A DNA stretch of 63,094 bases from the NCBI GenBank assembly GCA_018780805.1, contig JADMJD010000051.1:1-63094 (forward strand), given 5' to 3'. The translations under genes were made by a program, and so were the position numbers. The first letter of the stretch is position 1. Every line of letters begins with the position of its first letter. This DNA comes from Rubrivivax sp. (GTDB taxonomy: Bacteria; Pseudomonadota; Gammaproteobacteria; Burkholderiales; Burkholderiaceae_C). Below, piece after piece: positions 28,967 to 40,200 of this stretch. Under the pieces are notes generated by a model that saw only the letters and a program-made list of their open reading frames with translations, searched no databases and was not told the origin of the DNA.

Positions 28967-31900
28967 ATGTCCAAATTTGCCAAGCTCGTGTTCACCCCGG
29001 CCGGTCTGAATGATGTCGGGCTGGCAGTTGCGGCCAGCCGTGCTGGGTCCATCGGTGTTTACAACGCCGAGTTGGAATCCGACCCGGCGCGCATCGTGGC
29101 CGCGCTGGACCGCCTGGCTCGATTTGCGGGTGGGCCGTTCGGTTTGCGTCTGGATGCCTTGCACGACAGCGTGCTCGCCCGGCTCAACGAGTGGATCCCC
29201 GCCGGATTGGCATGGCTGATCGTCGATGAGTCCCAGGTCGCGGCCGGTCGCGCGCACTGGCCGGCCCTGCGGCAGGCCGGCATCCGGGTGCTGGCCCAGG
29301 TGATCGACACGGCCTGGTCGGCCGACGCGCTGGACGCCGAACTCGACGGCTTGTTGGTCAAGGGCAACGAGGCGGGCGGCTTCGTTGGCGAAAACGCCAG
29401 CTTCATCCTGCTGCAGCATTGGCGTGGACGCACCAGCCTGCCCGTGTACATGCGTGGCGGCCTGACGCCGCACGTCGCTGCGGCCTGCCATGCCGTGGGC
29501 CTGGCTGGTGGTGTGCTGGATTCGCAGTTGCTGCTTCTGGACGAGGTCCGGCTGCCTGACAGCTTGCGCATCTTGATCGGCAACTTGGCCGGCAGCGAAA
29601 CGGTCGCGGTCGGGCAGGGCGAACAAGGCGAGTACTTCCGCCTGCTCGTGCGGCCTTCCTTGACGGCGGCCCGCCAGTTCGTGACCGAAGGCGACGGCTG
29701 TGAATTCGCCGAACTGCGCCGTCAGGTGAGTGGCCGGGTGAATTGGCAGGACCCGGCCCGTGCCCTGTTGCCGATCGGGCAGGACGTGGCGTTTGCGCCG
29801 TTGTGGCGCAAACGTTACGGCACGCTCCAGGCCATCCTGGCGGCCATCGACGAAGCGGTGGAAAGCCACCCGCATGTGGCGGCACTGCACCCGCCGATCA
29901 CCGACGGCGCCCCGCTCGCGCGTGCGCTCGGGCTGCGGTTTCCCATCGTCCAGGGGCCGATGACCCGAGTCTCCGACACCGCCGAGTTTGCGCTGGCGGT
30001 GGCCGAAGCCGGTGCCTTGCCCATGTTGGCGCTGGCACTGCTGAAGGGTGAGCCGCTGGAAAAGCTGCTCGTGCGCACCACCGAGCTGTTGGGCGCACGG
30101 CCCTGGGGCATCGGACTGCTGGGTTTTGCGCCACAGTCGCTGCTGGACGAACAACTCGCGGTCGCACACAAGTTCAAGCCCACCTACGCCATCATCGCCG
30201 GCGGGCGCCCCGACCAGGCGGTGCAACTGGAAGCGGCCGGTGTCCCCACCTTCCTGCACGTGCCGGCGGCTGGCCTGATCGCTGGTTTCCTGCAAGAAGG
30301 CGGGCGGCGCTTCATCTTCGAGGGCCGCGAGTGTGGTGGCCACATCGGGCCGCTGTCGAGCTTTGTGCTGTGGAGCACGATGGTCGACCGGCTGCTCGGC
30401 GAGCTGGGCCCCGGCAAAGTGCCCGCAGAAGAGGTTGACCTGCTGTTTGCCGGCGGCATCCACGACGCCGTTTCGTCGGCGATGCTGCAGGTCTTGGTGG
30501 CGCCGCTGGTGGCCGCCGGTGCCCGTGTCGGCATCCTGATGGGCAGTGCCTACCTCTTCACCCAGGAAATCGTCGCCAGCGGCTCCATCGTGCCGCAGTA
30601 CCAGCGTGAAGTGCTGGACTGCGAACGCACGGTCAACCTCGAGTCGGGTCCTGGCCATGCCAGCCGTTGCGCCTACACGCCGTTTGCACGCGACTTCTTC
30701 AAGACGCGCGTCGACCTGCGCACGCAGGGGGTTCCGCTCGATGAAGGCCGTCGTGTGCTGGACGACCTCATCCTCGGCCGGCTGCGCATTGCCTCCAAAG
30801 GCAGCAAACGCGAGGGCCTGAACGCGCCGTTGCAGCGCCTGGACGACGCGCAGCAGCAGGCCGAAGGCATGTACATGCTCGGCCAGGTGGTGACCTTGCG
30901 CGACAGCGTCACGCACATCACCACATTGCACGACGAGGTGACCGGCGGTGCCGCGGCCCTGCTGGCCCAGCACCTCGACCTGCCCGAGGTTGCGGTCCCC
31001 GACGCACCCGGCTCGGCCGACGTTGCCATCGTCGGTGTGGCGACTGTGGTGCCCGGCGCAGGTGACGCCCGGGAGTACTGGGAAAACATCCTCGCACGTG
31101 TCGATGCGATCACCGAGATCCCGAAGCACCGCTGGGACTGGCGTCTGTATTTCGACGCCGACCGCAAGGCCAAGGACAAGATCTACTCCAAGTGGGGCGG
31201 TTTCCTCAACGACCTGGCCTTCGATCCCACCCAGTACGGCATGCCGCCGAAGTCGGTCGAATCGGTCGACCCGATGCAGCTGATGGGCCTGGAGGTGGCC
31301 TGGCGCACGCTGGTCGATTCGGGTTACCACGACAAGGCCTTTGACCGCGAGAAGGCCTCCGTGATCCTGGGCGCCAGCGGCGGCGCAGGCGACTATGGCC
31401 TGATGTACGGCCTGCGTTCGGAGTTGCCGCGTTTCGCGGGGGCTTTGCCCGACGACGTCGCCGCACGCCTGCCCACCTGGACCGAAGACTCCTTTGCCGG
31501 CATCCTGCCCAACGTGGTGGCCGGCCGCATCGCCAACCGCCTGAACTTCGGTGGTGTCAACGTCGCGGTGGACGCTGCTTGCGCTTCGTCGCTGGCCGCG
31601 GTCTACCAGGCTGTCTCCGAACTCACAGCGGGGCGCTCGGATTTCGTCATCGCCGGCGGTGTCGACACGGTGCAGGGGCCCTTCGGCTACCTGTGTTTCA
31701 GCAAGACACAAGCCCTGTCGCCCAGCGGCCGCTGCTCCACCTTCGATGCGGCCGGTGATGGCATCGTCATCAGTGAAGGCATCGCCATGGTGGCGCTGAA
31801 GCGCCTGGCCGATGCGCGCCGCGATGGCGACCGCATCTATGCCGTCATCAAGGGCGTTGGGGCCAGCAGCGACGGCAACGCCAAGGGCCTGACCGCGCCG

Positions 31901-34900
31901 CTGCCGGCCGGGCAGTTGCGCGCAATGCGCCGTGCCTACCGCATGGCAGGGTTCGGTCCGTCGAGCGTGGGCCTGTTCGAAGCACATGGCACCGGCACCG
32001 TGGCCGGCGACACCGCCGAGCTGGAGAGCACCACGCGCCTGATGCGCGAAGAAGGTGTCGCACCACGCTCGGCCGTCATCGGCTCGGTGAAGACCAACAT
32101 CGGTCACACCAAGGCCACCGCCGGTGTGGCCGGCATGGTCAAGGCCGCACTGGCCCTGCACCACCGTGTACTGCCGCCGCACCGCAATGTGAAGCGGCCC
32201 AACGCGGTGTTGGCCGATCCGCAGGCGCCGCTGTACCTGCTCGAAGAAGCGGCGCCCTGGGTGGCGCGCGATGACGCGCCGCGCCGCGCGGCCTGCAGCG
32301 CGTTTGGCTTCGGCGGCACGAACTTCCACATCGTGCTCGAGGAGTACCAAGACGAGTACCGCGACTGGCTGGTGCCGCCGGCGAGCGACAACTGGTCGTC
32401 CGAGCTCCTGCTGTGGAGCGAAGCCGATGCACCCAAGCTGCTGGCGCGGCTGGAGGCCTTGGTGCCGCAGCTGGCCGCTGCCCCCGGCCTGCAGCTGCGC
32501 GATCTGGCCGCCAGCCTGGCCGCGCGCTGGAGTGCACGGGGCCAGACCTTGGCCATCGTGGCCAAGAACCTGGACGACTTGCAGAGCAAGCTGACGGTGG
32601 CCATCGCCTACCTGGCAGGCCAATCCAAGACCCTGGTGCCGGGTGTGTTCCACGGCACGGCCACGCATCCCGCCGGCAAGGTGGCGGTGCTGTTCCCGGG
32701 GCAGGGCTCGCAGTACCCGGGCATGGCCCGCGAAGCCGCGCTGCATTTCACACCGGTGGTTGATGCACTGGCCCGTGCCGATGCGGTGCTGGGCGAGGGA
32801 TTCGAACAGCGCTTCGGTGCCGATGCCCGGTTGTCGCGTTTCATCCTGCCGCGTGGTGCCTACGACGATGCCGCGAAGGCAGCGGCACGCCAGGCGCTGA
32901 CGAGCACCGATGTGGCGCAGCCCGCCTTGGGCGCGGTCGAGGTCGGGCTGCTGGGCCTGATGCGGTCGCTGGGCCTGGCGCCGGACATGCTGGCCGGCCA
33001 CAGCTATGGCGAATTCGTGGCGCTGTTCGCGGCGGGAGCGATTGATTTTGATGCGCTGATGACCTTGTCCGCCGCGCGCGGCCGGTTCATCGTCGATGCC
33101 GCGTCGGCGCAGGGTGCCGAGCTCGGCACGATGTCGGCGGTCAATGCTCCCCGCAAGGTGGTCGAAGATGCCATTGCCGACATCGACGGCGTCATCATCG
33201 CGAACCACAACGCGCCGCTGCAGAGCATCATCTCCGGCACACATGAAGCGGTGAAGGCGGCCACGATCAAGCTGATGCAGGCCGGTGCGGAAGTGACCGA
33301 GCTGCCGGTGGCGGCGGCTTTCCACTCCAGCCTGGTGCGTCCGGCGCAAACGGCGCTGTCGGAGCTGATCGAGGCCACCCCCTGGGCGCCGACGCGCATC
33401 CCGGTCTACTCCAACACCACCGCGCGGCCGCATGCCGCCGATGTCGGCCGCGTCAAGCGGCAGATGGCCGAGCACCTGGTGCGCCCGGTGGAGTGGGCGG
33501 CCGAGGTTGAAGCCATGTACGACGACGGCGCCCGCGTTTTTGTCGAGGTGGGGCCCAAGGCTGTGCTGGCCCGCTTGACCACGCGCATCCTGGACGGCCG
33601 GCCGCACACCGCGGTGGCCATCGACGATGGCAGCGGTCTGGGCGGGCTGCTGGCCGGCATTGGCCAGCTGCTGTGTGCCGGCATCCCGCTGGATCCGCGC
33701 CGCCTGTTCGAAGGCCGGGATTGCCGCGTGGGCGACGCGGCGGTGCTGTCGGCACTGCTGCGCGGCAAGCCCATCGCCAAACACGCCTGGCTGTTGAACG
33801 GCAGCGGCGCCCGCCGCGCCCTGGAGCCGGTGCGCCAGATCGGGGTCACGCTCGAGCAGGCCCAGGCCAGCCCGGTGCTGACGTCCGTGTCGGCGCCCGT
33901 GTCGGCGCCCGTGTCGGCATCAGCGCCAGCGCCAGCCGTCGTGCCCGTGCCCACAACGGCCAGCGCTGCGATGGTGGCCACGCCGCATGTTTTGCCCCAT
34001 GCCACGACCACCGAGGTCGCGGCCCACGTCACTGTTTCAAACACATGGAGAAGGAGCCGACCGATGGATGAACGACGACCGGCATCGGGCATGGGTGATT
34101 CACCCATCATGTCCGAGTATTTCGCAACGATGCGCCAGTTCCTGGAGACCCAGGAGCGTGTCATGTCCGCCTACATGGGCGACACGGGCGCGATGCGCCC
34201 GGTGATGCGCGCCCGGCCGATGCCGATGGCCCTGCCGCGCGCCACCGAAGTGGCGGCGCCCATCGCTGCGGCTCCGGTGGTGGTGGCGCCGGTCCCGGTG
34301 CCTGCACCGGTGCCGATGCCCGCGCCAGTGATGGCCGCTGCACCCGTGCCCCAGCCGGCGCCGGTGGTGGTTGCTCCGGTGGTGGTGGCTGCTCCGGCGG
34401 TGGCCGCCGCAGCACCCGCTGCCAAGGCCGCAGGTGCCGCGATGACACGCGAGCAACTGGTTGACATGCTGCTGTCCATCGTCGAAGAGAAGACCGGTTA
34501 CCCACGCGACATGGTGGGCCTGGACCAGAACCTCGAAGCCGACCTCGGCATCGATTCGATCAAGCGGGTCGAGGTGGTGGGCGCGCTGCTGCAGCAGCTG
34601 CCCGCAGCGCACCGCGAGGCACTGACCGAGAGCCGCAGCAAACTCAACACGCAGTCGTCGCTCAACGGGATGGTCGACCTGGTCATGCAGGCCAAGGTCG
34701 GTGGGGGGGTTGCCGTCCCTTTTGAAGTGGCCGGGGTGGGATCACAGGCTGGCGTCGTCGCCAGCCACCCGCCCCGGCATGTCATGGTGTGCAAGGCCGA
34801 GCCGGTGCCCGCGGGCGCCGGGCAACGGCCCTTGCAGGGCCGCTTCGTGCTGGTCCGCGCCCGGCGCGGCGTGGCCGACGCCTTGGGTGGCCTGCGCGCC

Positions 34901-37279
34901 GCCCAAGGCGTGAAGACCGTGTTCGTCGAGGCCGCCGGCCTCGCGACCGAAGAGGCCGTGCTGGCGCAGGCCCAGGCGCTGACGGCCGCCGGCCCGGTGC
35001 ACGCGGTGTTGTTGCTCGGTGCGCTGGGCACGGCTGCGCTCGATGCGCAGGCCACGCCGGCCGATTGGCGTGTGGCCTTGCAGGTGCACGAGAAGTCGGC
35101 CTTCTTGCTGTTGCGCGAACTCAGTTCGGTGCTGGCCGAAGGTGGCACGGTCGTCGCGGCCAGCGACTTTGGCGGCCGTTTCGGCCGCGACGGCAGCGCC
35201 GCACCCGCACTGCGCCTGTTGGGCGCGGGTCCGGGCCTGGTGAAGTCGCTGCGCGAGGAGCGCAACGACCTGCACGTCAAGGCCATCGACCTCGACCCAT
35301 CGCGCAGCGCTGCGCAGTGTGCTGCCGACCTGCTGGCAGAGATCCGGTTGGACGGCGGGCGCATCGAGGTGGGTTATCCCGCCGGCGAACGCACAGTGTT
35401 CCTGACCGAAGCGGCCGAGGTGTCGGCAGACCCGGCACGTGAGGCCGGGCTGAAAGATCTGGTGGTGCTGGCCACGGGTGGTGCCCGTGGCATCACCGCC
35501 GAGGTGCTGCGCGAGTTGGCCCGGCCCGGCAACACCTTGGTGCTCACGGGCCGCAGCGCGGTATCCGAGTCCGAGCCCGTTGATACCGCGGGGCTGCTGG
35601 ATGCGGCGGGCTTGCGTCATCACTTTGTCGCGCAAGTGAAGTCGGGCGCCGCCAAGATGACCCCGGCCGCGATCCAGCGGCGGGTGCAGGCAGTGCTGGA
35701 CCATCGTGAGGTGCGGGCCAACCTGGCCGACTTCCGAGCCGCCGGCGCGACAGCCGAATACCACGCCGTGGACGTCACCGACGAGGCCGCCATCGCTGGC
35801 CTGCTGGGCAGCCTGAAGCAGCGCTTCGGCCGCATCGACGGCATCGTGCACGGTGCTGGTGTCATCGAAGACAAGCGGCTTGCCGACAAGGCCAGCGACA
35901 GCTGGTCGCGGGTGGTCGACACCAAGGTCATCGGCCTGCTGCTGCTGCAAAAACATGTGGACCTGGCCACGCTGAAGTTCTTCACGGTGTTCAGCTCGGT
36001 GGCCGGGCGCTACGGCAACAGCGGGCAGTCCGACTACGCCAGCGCCAACGAGCTGATGAACCGCCTGTGCGTGGCCTTGCAGACGCAGTGGGGCGACCGC
36101 GTGGCGGTCAGCGCCCTGTGCTGGGGCCCCTGGGGCGCGACCAAGTTCGGCGCCGGTATGGTGACCGCGGAGACCGAGGCCAAGTTCGCGGCCAAGGGTG
36201 TTCTGCTGGTGACCGCGGCCACTGGCCGCAAGCTGTTCCGCGAGGAACTCACCCGCGTGGTGGGCACGCCCGTAGAGATCGTCTGTGGCCCGGCGCCTTG
36301 GGATTCGCGTGAGTCCGAGCTGGGTGTGGTCCGCCTCGCGGCACCCGCGCCGGAAGCGCCTCCGGCCCCTGAACTGGGCGCGTTGCTGGGCCGTGGCCGG
36401 CCAACGTCTCGGCCGACCGGTGAGCAGATCCTGCCCGTCCGGCTGGACCCGGCACGCCACCTGTACCTGCAAGAGCACGCCCTGGACGGCAAGATGGTGC
36501 TGCCTGCCGCGGCAGCGCTGGAGCTCATGGCCGAAGCCGCCTGCACACTGTGGCCGGGCTGGCGGGTGGTCGAGGTGCGTGAGCACAAGCTGATGAAAGG
36601 TGTGGACCTGACGGCGCCGCGCGACCTGCAGGTGCTGGTCAGCCCGCCGCCTTATGGCAGCAGCGAAGGTTTTGAAGTCACGGCGATGCTGCAGTCCGAT
36701 CTCGGCGGCGGGCGCGCGATGACGCACTACCGCTGTGTGGTCCGGCTGGAGCAGTCGCTGCCGCAGCCCGACCCGGTGCCACGTGCCATCCACGATGAAC
36801 GTTCACTCAGCGTGGCGCAGGCCTATGGCGAATGGCTGTTCCACGGGCCCCGGTTCCAGGTCATCCAGCAGATCGATGGCCTGTCCCCGGCTGGGGCAGG
36901 CGCGCAAGTCGTGTCCACACAACCTGCGCGCTGGTTGTCGGCGCGCGATGGCAGCGCCCAAGGCTGGCTGTTCGATCCGGCCCTGCTGGACGCGGCGGCC
37001 CAGATGGCCTGGTTGTGGTCACGTGCCTACCGCGACGAGTCGGCGCTGCCGACGCGCTTCGGGCGGGTGGTGCGTTACCGCGATGTGTTGCCCGAACACC
37101 TGCACATGGAGTACCGGCGCATCGACACCGCAGACCCGTCGCTGATCCGCGCCAACGTCACTTTCTTCGACGCAGAGGGTGCGCCCGTGCTCGCCATCGA
37201 GGAACTCGACAGCGTGGCCAGCGCCGCATTGAATCGCCTGGGCGGCACCGCCCGCCGGGCAGAGGACGCAGCAGCATGA
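28967..37279 (+). CDS. Iterative type I PKS / PUFA-synthase-like protein: NMO-NMO(ER)-KS-AT-ACP-KR-DH
   Basis: This 2770-residue synthase carries a full reductive set. Domains by residue: nitronate-monooxygenase/PfaD-like barrels at ~5-270 (KGNEAGGFVGE) and ~324-620 (FPIVQGPM, GRECGGHIG); KS ~686-1130 (Cys872 in DAACASSL, His1007 in EAHGTGT, His1047 in NIGHT); AT ~1240-1580 (Ser1346 in GHSYGE; AAFHS suggests malonyl-CoA); Ala/Pro/Val linker; one ACP ~1826-1905 (Ser1864 in LGIDSIKR, the PUFA-synthase form); KR ~2165-2400 (ATGGARGIT; SSVAGRYG...Y); DH ~2490-2755 (HALDGKMVLP, LLDAAAQM). The fused barrels may replace a separate PfaD enoyl reductase. The start at 28967 gives MSKFAKLVFTPAG; upstream in-frame codons are in leader DNA. 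The stop overlaps the next ATG (ATGA). Confidence 0.88.
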   Translation: MSKFAKLVFTPAGLNDVGLAVAASRAGSIGVYNAELESDPARIVAALDRLARFAGGPFGLRLDALHDSVLARLNEWIPAGLAWLIVDESQVAAGRAHWPALRQAGIRVLAQVIDTAWSADALDAELDGLLVKGNEAGGFVGENASFILLQHWRGRTSLPVYMRGGLTPHVAAACHAVGLAGGVLDSQLLLLDEVRLPDSLRILIGNLAGSETVAVGQGEQGEYFRLLVRPSLTAARQFVTEGDGCEFAELRRQVSGRVNWQDPARALLPIGQDVAFAPLWRKRYGTLQAILAAIDEAVESHPHVAALHPPITDGAPLARALGLRFPIVQGPMTRVSDTAEFALAVAEAGALPMLALALLKGEPLEKLLVRTTELLGARPWGIGLLGFAPQSLLDEQLAVAHKFKPTYAIIAGGRPDQAVQLEAAGVPTFLHVPAAGLIAGFLQEGGRRFIFEGRECGGHIGPLSSFVLWSTMVDRLLGELGPGKVPAEEVDLLFAGGIHDAVSSAMLQVLVAPLVAAGARVGILMGSAYLFTQEIVASGSIVPQYQREVLDCERTVNLESGPGHASRCAYTPFARDFFKTRVDLRTQGVPLDEGRRVLDDLILGRLRIASKGSKREGLNAPLQRLDDAQQQAEGMYMLGQVVTLRDSVTHITTLHDEVTGGAAALLAQHLDLPEVAVPDAPGSADVAIVGVATVVPGAGDAREYWENILARVDAITEIPKHRWDWRLYFDADRKAKDKIYSKWGGFLNDLAFDPTQYGMPPKSVESVDPMQLMGLEVAWRTLVDSGYHDKAFDREKASVILGASGGAGDYGLMYGLRSELPRFAGALPDDVAARLPTWTEDSFAGILPNVVAGRIANRLNFGGVNVAVDAACASSLAAVYQAVSELTAGRSDFVIAGGVDTVQGPFGYLCFSKTQALSPSGRCSTFDAAGDGIVISEGIAMVALKRLADARRDGDRIYAVIKGVGASSDGNAKGLTAPLPAGQLRAMRRAYRMAGFGPSSVGLFEAHGTGTVAGDTAELESTTRLMREEGVAPRSAVIGSVKTNIGHTKATAGVAGMVKAALALHHRVLPPHRNVKRPNAVLADPQAPLYLLEEAAPWVARDDAPRRAACSAFGFGGTNFHIVLEEYQDEYRDWLVPPASDNWSSELLLWSEADAPKLLARLEALVPQLAAAPGLQLRDLAASLAARWSARGQTLAIVAKNLDDLQSKLTVAIAYLAGQSKTLVPGVFHGTATHPAGKVAVLFPGQGSQYPGMAREAALHFTPVVDALARADAVLGEGFEQRFGADARLSRFILPRGAYDDAAKAAARQALTSTDVAQPALGAVEVGLLGLMRSLGLAPDMLAGHSYGEFVALFAAGAIDFDALMTLSAARGRFIVDAASAQGAELGTMSAVNAPRKVVEDAIADIDGVIIANHNAPLQSIISGTHEAVKAATIKLMQAGAEVTELPVAAAFHSSLVRPAQTALSELIEATPWAPTRIPVYSNTTARPHAADVGRVKRQMAEHLVRPVEWAAEVEAMYDDGARVFVEVGPKAVLARLTTRILDGRPHTAVAIDDGSGLGGLLAGIGQLLCAGIPLDPRRLFEGRDCRVGDAAVLSALLRGKPIAKHAWLLNGSGARRALEPVRQIGVTLEQAQASPVLTSVSAPVSAPVSASAPAPAVVPVPTTASAAMVATPHVLPHATTTEVAAHVTVSNTWRRSRPMDERRPASGMGDSPIMSEYFATMRQFLETQERVMSAYMGDTGAMRPVMRARPMPMALPRATEVAAPIAAAPVVVAPVPVPAPVPMPAPVMAAAPVPQPAPVVVAPVVVAAPAVAAAAPAAKAAGAAMTREQLVDMLLSIVEEKTGYPRDMVGLDQNLEADLGIDSIKRVEVVGALLQQLPAAHREALTESRSKLNTQSSLNGMVDLVMQAKVGGGVAVPFEVAGVGSQAGVVASHPPRHVMVCKAEPVPAGAGQRPLQGRFVLVRARRGVADALGGLRAAQGVKTVFVEAAGLATEEAVLAQAQALTAAGPVHAVLLLGALGTAALDAQATPADWRVALQVHEKSAFLLLRELSSVLAEGGTVVAASDFGGRFGRDGSAAPALRLLGAGPGLVKSLREERNDLHVKAIDLDPSRSAAQCAADLLAEIRLDGGRIEVGYPAGERTVFLTEAAEVSADPAREAGLKDLVVLATGGARGITAEVLRELARPGNTLVLTGRSAVSESEPVDTAGLLDAAGLRHHFVAQVKSGAAKMTPAAIQRRVQAVLDHREVRANLADFRAAGATAEYHAVDVTDEAAIAGLLGSLKQRFGRIDGIVHGAGVIEDKRLADKASDSWSRVVDTKVIGLLLLQKHVDLATLKFFTVFSSVAGRYGNSGQSDYASANELMNRLCVALQTQWGDRVAVSALCWGPWGATKFGAGMVTAETEAKFAAKGVLLVTAATGRKLFREELTRVVGTPVEIVCGPAPWDSRESELGVVRLAAPAPEAPPAPELGALLGRGRPTSRPTGEQILPVRLDPARHLYLQEHALDGKMVLPAAAALELMAEAACTLWPGWRVVEVREHKLMKGVDLTAPRDLQVLVSPPPYGSSEGFEVTAMLQSDLGGGRAMTHYRCVVRLEQSLPQPDPVPRAIHDERSLSVAQAYGEWLFHGPRFQVIQQIDGLSPAGAGAQVVSTQPARWLSARDGSAQGWLFDPALLDAAAQMAWLWSRAYRDESALPTRFGRVVRYRDVLPEHLHMEYRRIDTADPSLIRANVTFFDAEGAPVLAIEELDSVASAALNRLGGTARRAEDAAA
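33887..33922 (+). repeat. Three tandem 12-bp repeats in the PKS1 linker
   Basis: The unit GTGTCGGCGCCC occurs three times in a row, the last with end changes, encoding repeated (P)VSA units. It lies in the flexible AT-ACP linker, just before a longer Ala/Pro/Val-rich stretch (about 34240-34440). Such units allow linker length to vary by slippage without loss of frame. Confidence 0.7.
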
Positions 37280-40200
37280 GCACGCCGGGCAGCCCCAAGG
37301 GCGACTCCCGGAGTGCGCAGCACGAAGGTTTCTCAATGAGCAAACTTGCGGCGGGGGAGCCCCGCACGCCGCCGATCGCCATCATCGGCATGGCCTGCAT
37401 CTTCCCGCAGGCCCCCGATCTGGCCGCCTTCTGGAACAACATCCTGAGCGGCGTCGACGCCATCGGCGAGCCGGTGGAACACTGGGAAGCACGCCGCTAC
37501 CTGGAAGCCGGGCGCATCAAGACGCAGTTCGGCGGCTTCCTGAAGGATTTGTACCGGTTCGATCCGCGCGAGTTCGGGATCATGCCCAACTCGGTGGACG
37601 GCGGCGAAACAGACCAGTACCTGGCCTTGCGCGTCGCGCGCGACGCCCTGATCGACGCCGGTTACCTGGGTGCCGACGCACTGAACCAGGACACGGGCAT
37701 CGTGCTGGGCCACAGCGCCTACCTGCACCGCGGCCAGGTCACGGTGATCCAGCAGAACCTGGTGCTGGACCAGACGATGGATCTGCTGAAGATCGCGTTG
37801 CCCCACGTCACCGACGAGGCGTTGGTCGAACTGCGGCGGGCCTTGTCCAAGAAGCTGCCGCCGACCACCGCCGACAACGCGCCCGGCCTGGTGCCGAACA
37901 TGATGACGGGCCGGATCGCGAACCGGCTCAACCTGCGCGGCCCGAACTACGTGCTCGACGCCGCCTGCGCATCGTCGCTGCTGGCCGTCGCGGCCGCCAT
38001 CGACGAGTTGCGCACCGGCCGCAGCCGCATGATGCTGGCCGGTGGTGTCAACGCCACCCTGCCGGCCGATGTCTCGACCAGCTTCACGCAGCTGGGCGCG
38101 CTCAGTGCCCGCGGGCGCGTGCGCCCCTTCGAAGCCGGCAGCGACGGCACGCTGCTGGGTGAAGGCCTGGGCGTGGTGGTGCTCAAGCGGCTGGATGACG
38201 CCATCGCCGACGGCGACCGGGTGTATGCGGTGCTGCGCGGTGTTGGCCAGTCGAGCGACGGCAAGGGCGCCGGGCTGCTGGCGCCCAGCCACGACGGTGA
38301 AACCTTGGCGATGCGGCGCACGTACGAAGCCTGTGCCGTCGATCCGGCGTCTATTGGTCTCGTCGAGGCCCATGGCACCGGCATTCCGCTGGGTGACAAG
38401 ACCGAGATCAGCTCGCTGCGCAGCATCTTCGGCGAGCGCACGGCGCCGGTCGGCACCAAGGCGCTGGGTTCGGTCAAGTCCATGATCAGCCATTGCATCC
38501 CGGCTGCCGGCATCGCCAGCCTGATCAAGATGACCTTGTCGCTGCAGCACCGCGTGTTGCCGCCGACGTTGTGCGAGAAGGTGAACCCGGCACTCGGTAT
38601 CCACGAGACACCGTTTTACGTCAACACCCGCACGGCGCCCTGGATGAACCCACTGGGGCAACCGCGCCGCGCGGCGGTGAACTCCTTTGGTTTTGGCGGC
38701 ATCAACGCGCACGCCGTCGTCGAGCAGGCGCCGCCTGAAGCGCGTGCACCGGGGCGGCTGACCGCCTGGGCCGCCGAGCTCTGCGTGGTCTCTGCCGACG
38801 GCACGGACGCGCTCGTGGCGCGGCTCGAAGCGCTTCAGGCCGGGCTGTCCCGGAACCCGGGCTGGCGCATCGCGGAGGTGGCTGCCGCCCTGGCCCGCAG
38901 CGACAGCGCAGGCACCCACCGCCTGGGCCTGGTGGCCGCCGATACCGCGGCGCTGGCCAAGGGCATCACACAGGCCTTGACCAAGCTGCGCGGTGCCAGC
39001 GACGCCCCGTGGTCCACCCGCACCGGCGTGGCCTACAGCGGCCGCCGGGTCGAGGGCAAGCTGGCCTTCCTGTTCCCGGGCGAAGGCTCGCAGTACATGG
39101 GCATGTTCGCCGACCTGGCGCCCTGTTTCGACGACATCCAGCGTTGGCTGGATTTCTGGCATGGCCTGCATGGTCTGCCGGCGGGCAGCACCCGCACCGA
39201 CATCGTGTTCCCGTCGTCCGAGATCGGGCCCGAGCAGCGCGCGGTGCTGGAGCAGCGGCTGCACGACATGGACGTCGGCTCGGAAGCCGTGTTCATCGGC
39301 GGCATGGCGATGCACGACCTGCTGGTGGCCCTGGGCGTCGAAGCCGACGTGATGATGGGCCACAGCTCGGGCGAGTCCGCTGCGCTGGGCGCCTGCGGGG
39401 CCAACCCGGCCACCACGCCGACCGAGCTGGCGGCCTGCATCAGCCAGCACTTCGTGGTCTACGACCGCTTGCTGAAGGCGGGCAAGATCCCCACCGGTGC
39501 GCTGCTGGCCGTGGGCGCGCTCCCGCCAGCCACCGTCGAAGAGCAACTCGCGCTGCATGGCACCGACGTCGTCGTGGCGATGGACAACTGCGCGAACCAG
39601 ATCGTGCTGTACGGCGCGCCAGAAGGCATCGCCCGGGTGCAGAAAGCGCTCACCGCCCTGGGTGGCATCTGCATGCCGCTGCCGTTCGACCGCGGTTATC
39701 ACACGCCGGTCTTCAACGATGTCAGCGCCGCGTTCCTGGGCTACTACAAGGACATCAAGCTGGGCCGGCCGCGCGTGCCGCTCTACTCGTGTGCGTCGGT
39801 GGACCTGTTTCCCGACAGCGTCGCGGCCGTGCGCAAGCTGGCCGCAGCGCAGTGGTCGCAGAAGGTCCGCTTCCGCGAGACCGTGCTGAAGATGCACGAC
39901 GACGGTGTGCGCCTGTTCCTGGAGGTCGGCCCGTCTGCCAACCTGACGGCCTTCGTCAACGACATCCTGATCGACCGCGAGTACGTGGCGATGTCCAGCA
40001 ACGTGCGCCGCCGTGGCGGGCTGGAGCAGCTCCTGATGGTGCTGGGGCAGCTGTACGTCGCGGGCCGCGGGCCCAAGCTTGAACGTTTGTTCGCGTCACG
40101 CCGCATTGCCGAGATCGACCTGGATGGCACCACCTCCGTGCGCTTGCCGCCGGTGCTTGACAACACGATGCCGATGCTGCGTTTCGGTGACGCCGATCGG

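Noticed and set aside
28958..33784. Minus-strand open frame of 1608 codons opposite PKS1
   Set aside because: The composition (His/Gln/Arg-rich) is typical of antisense frames in high-GC DNA, and the plus strand encodes clear KS and AT domains.
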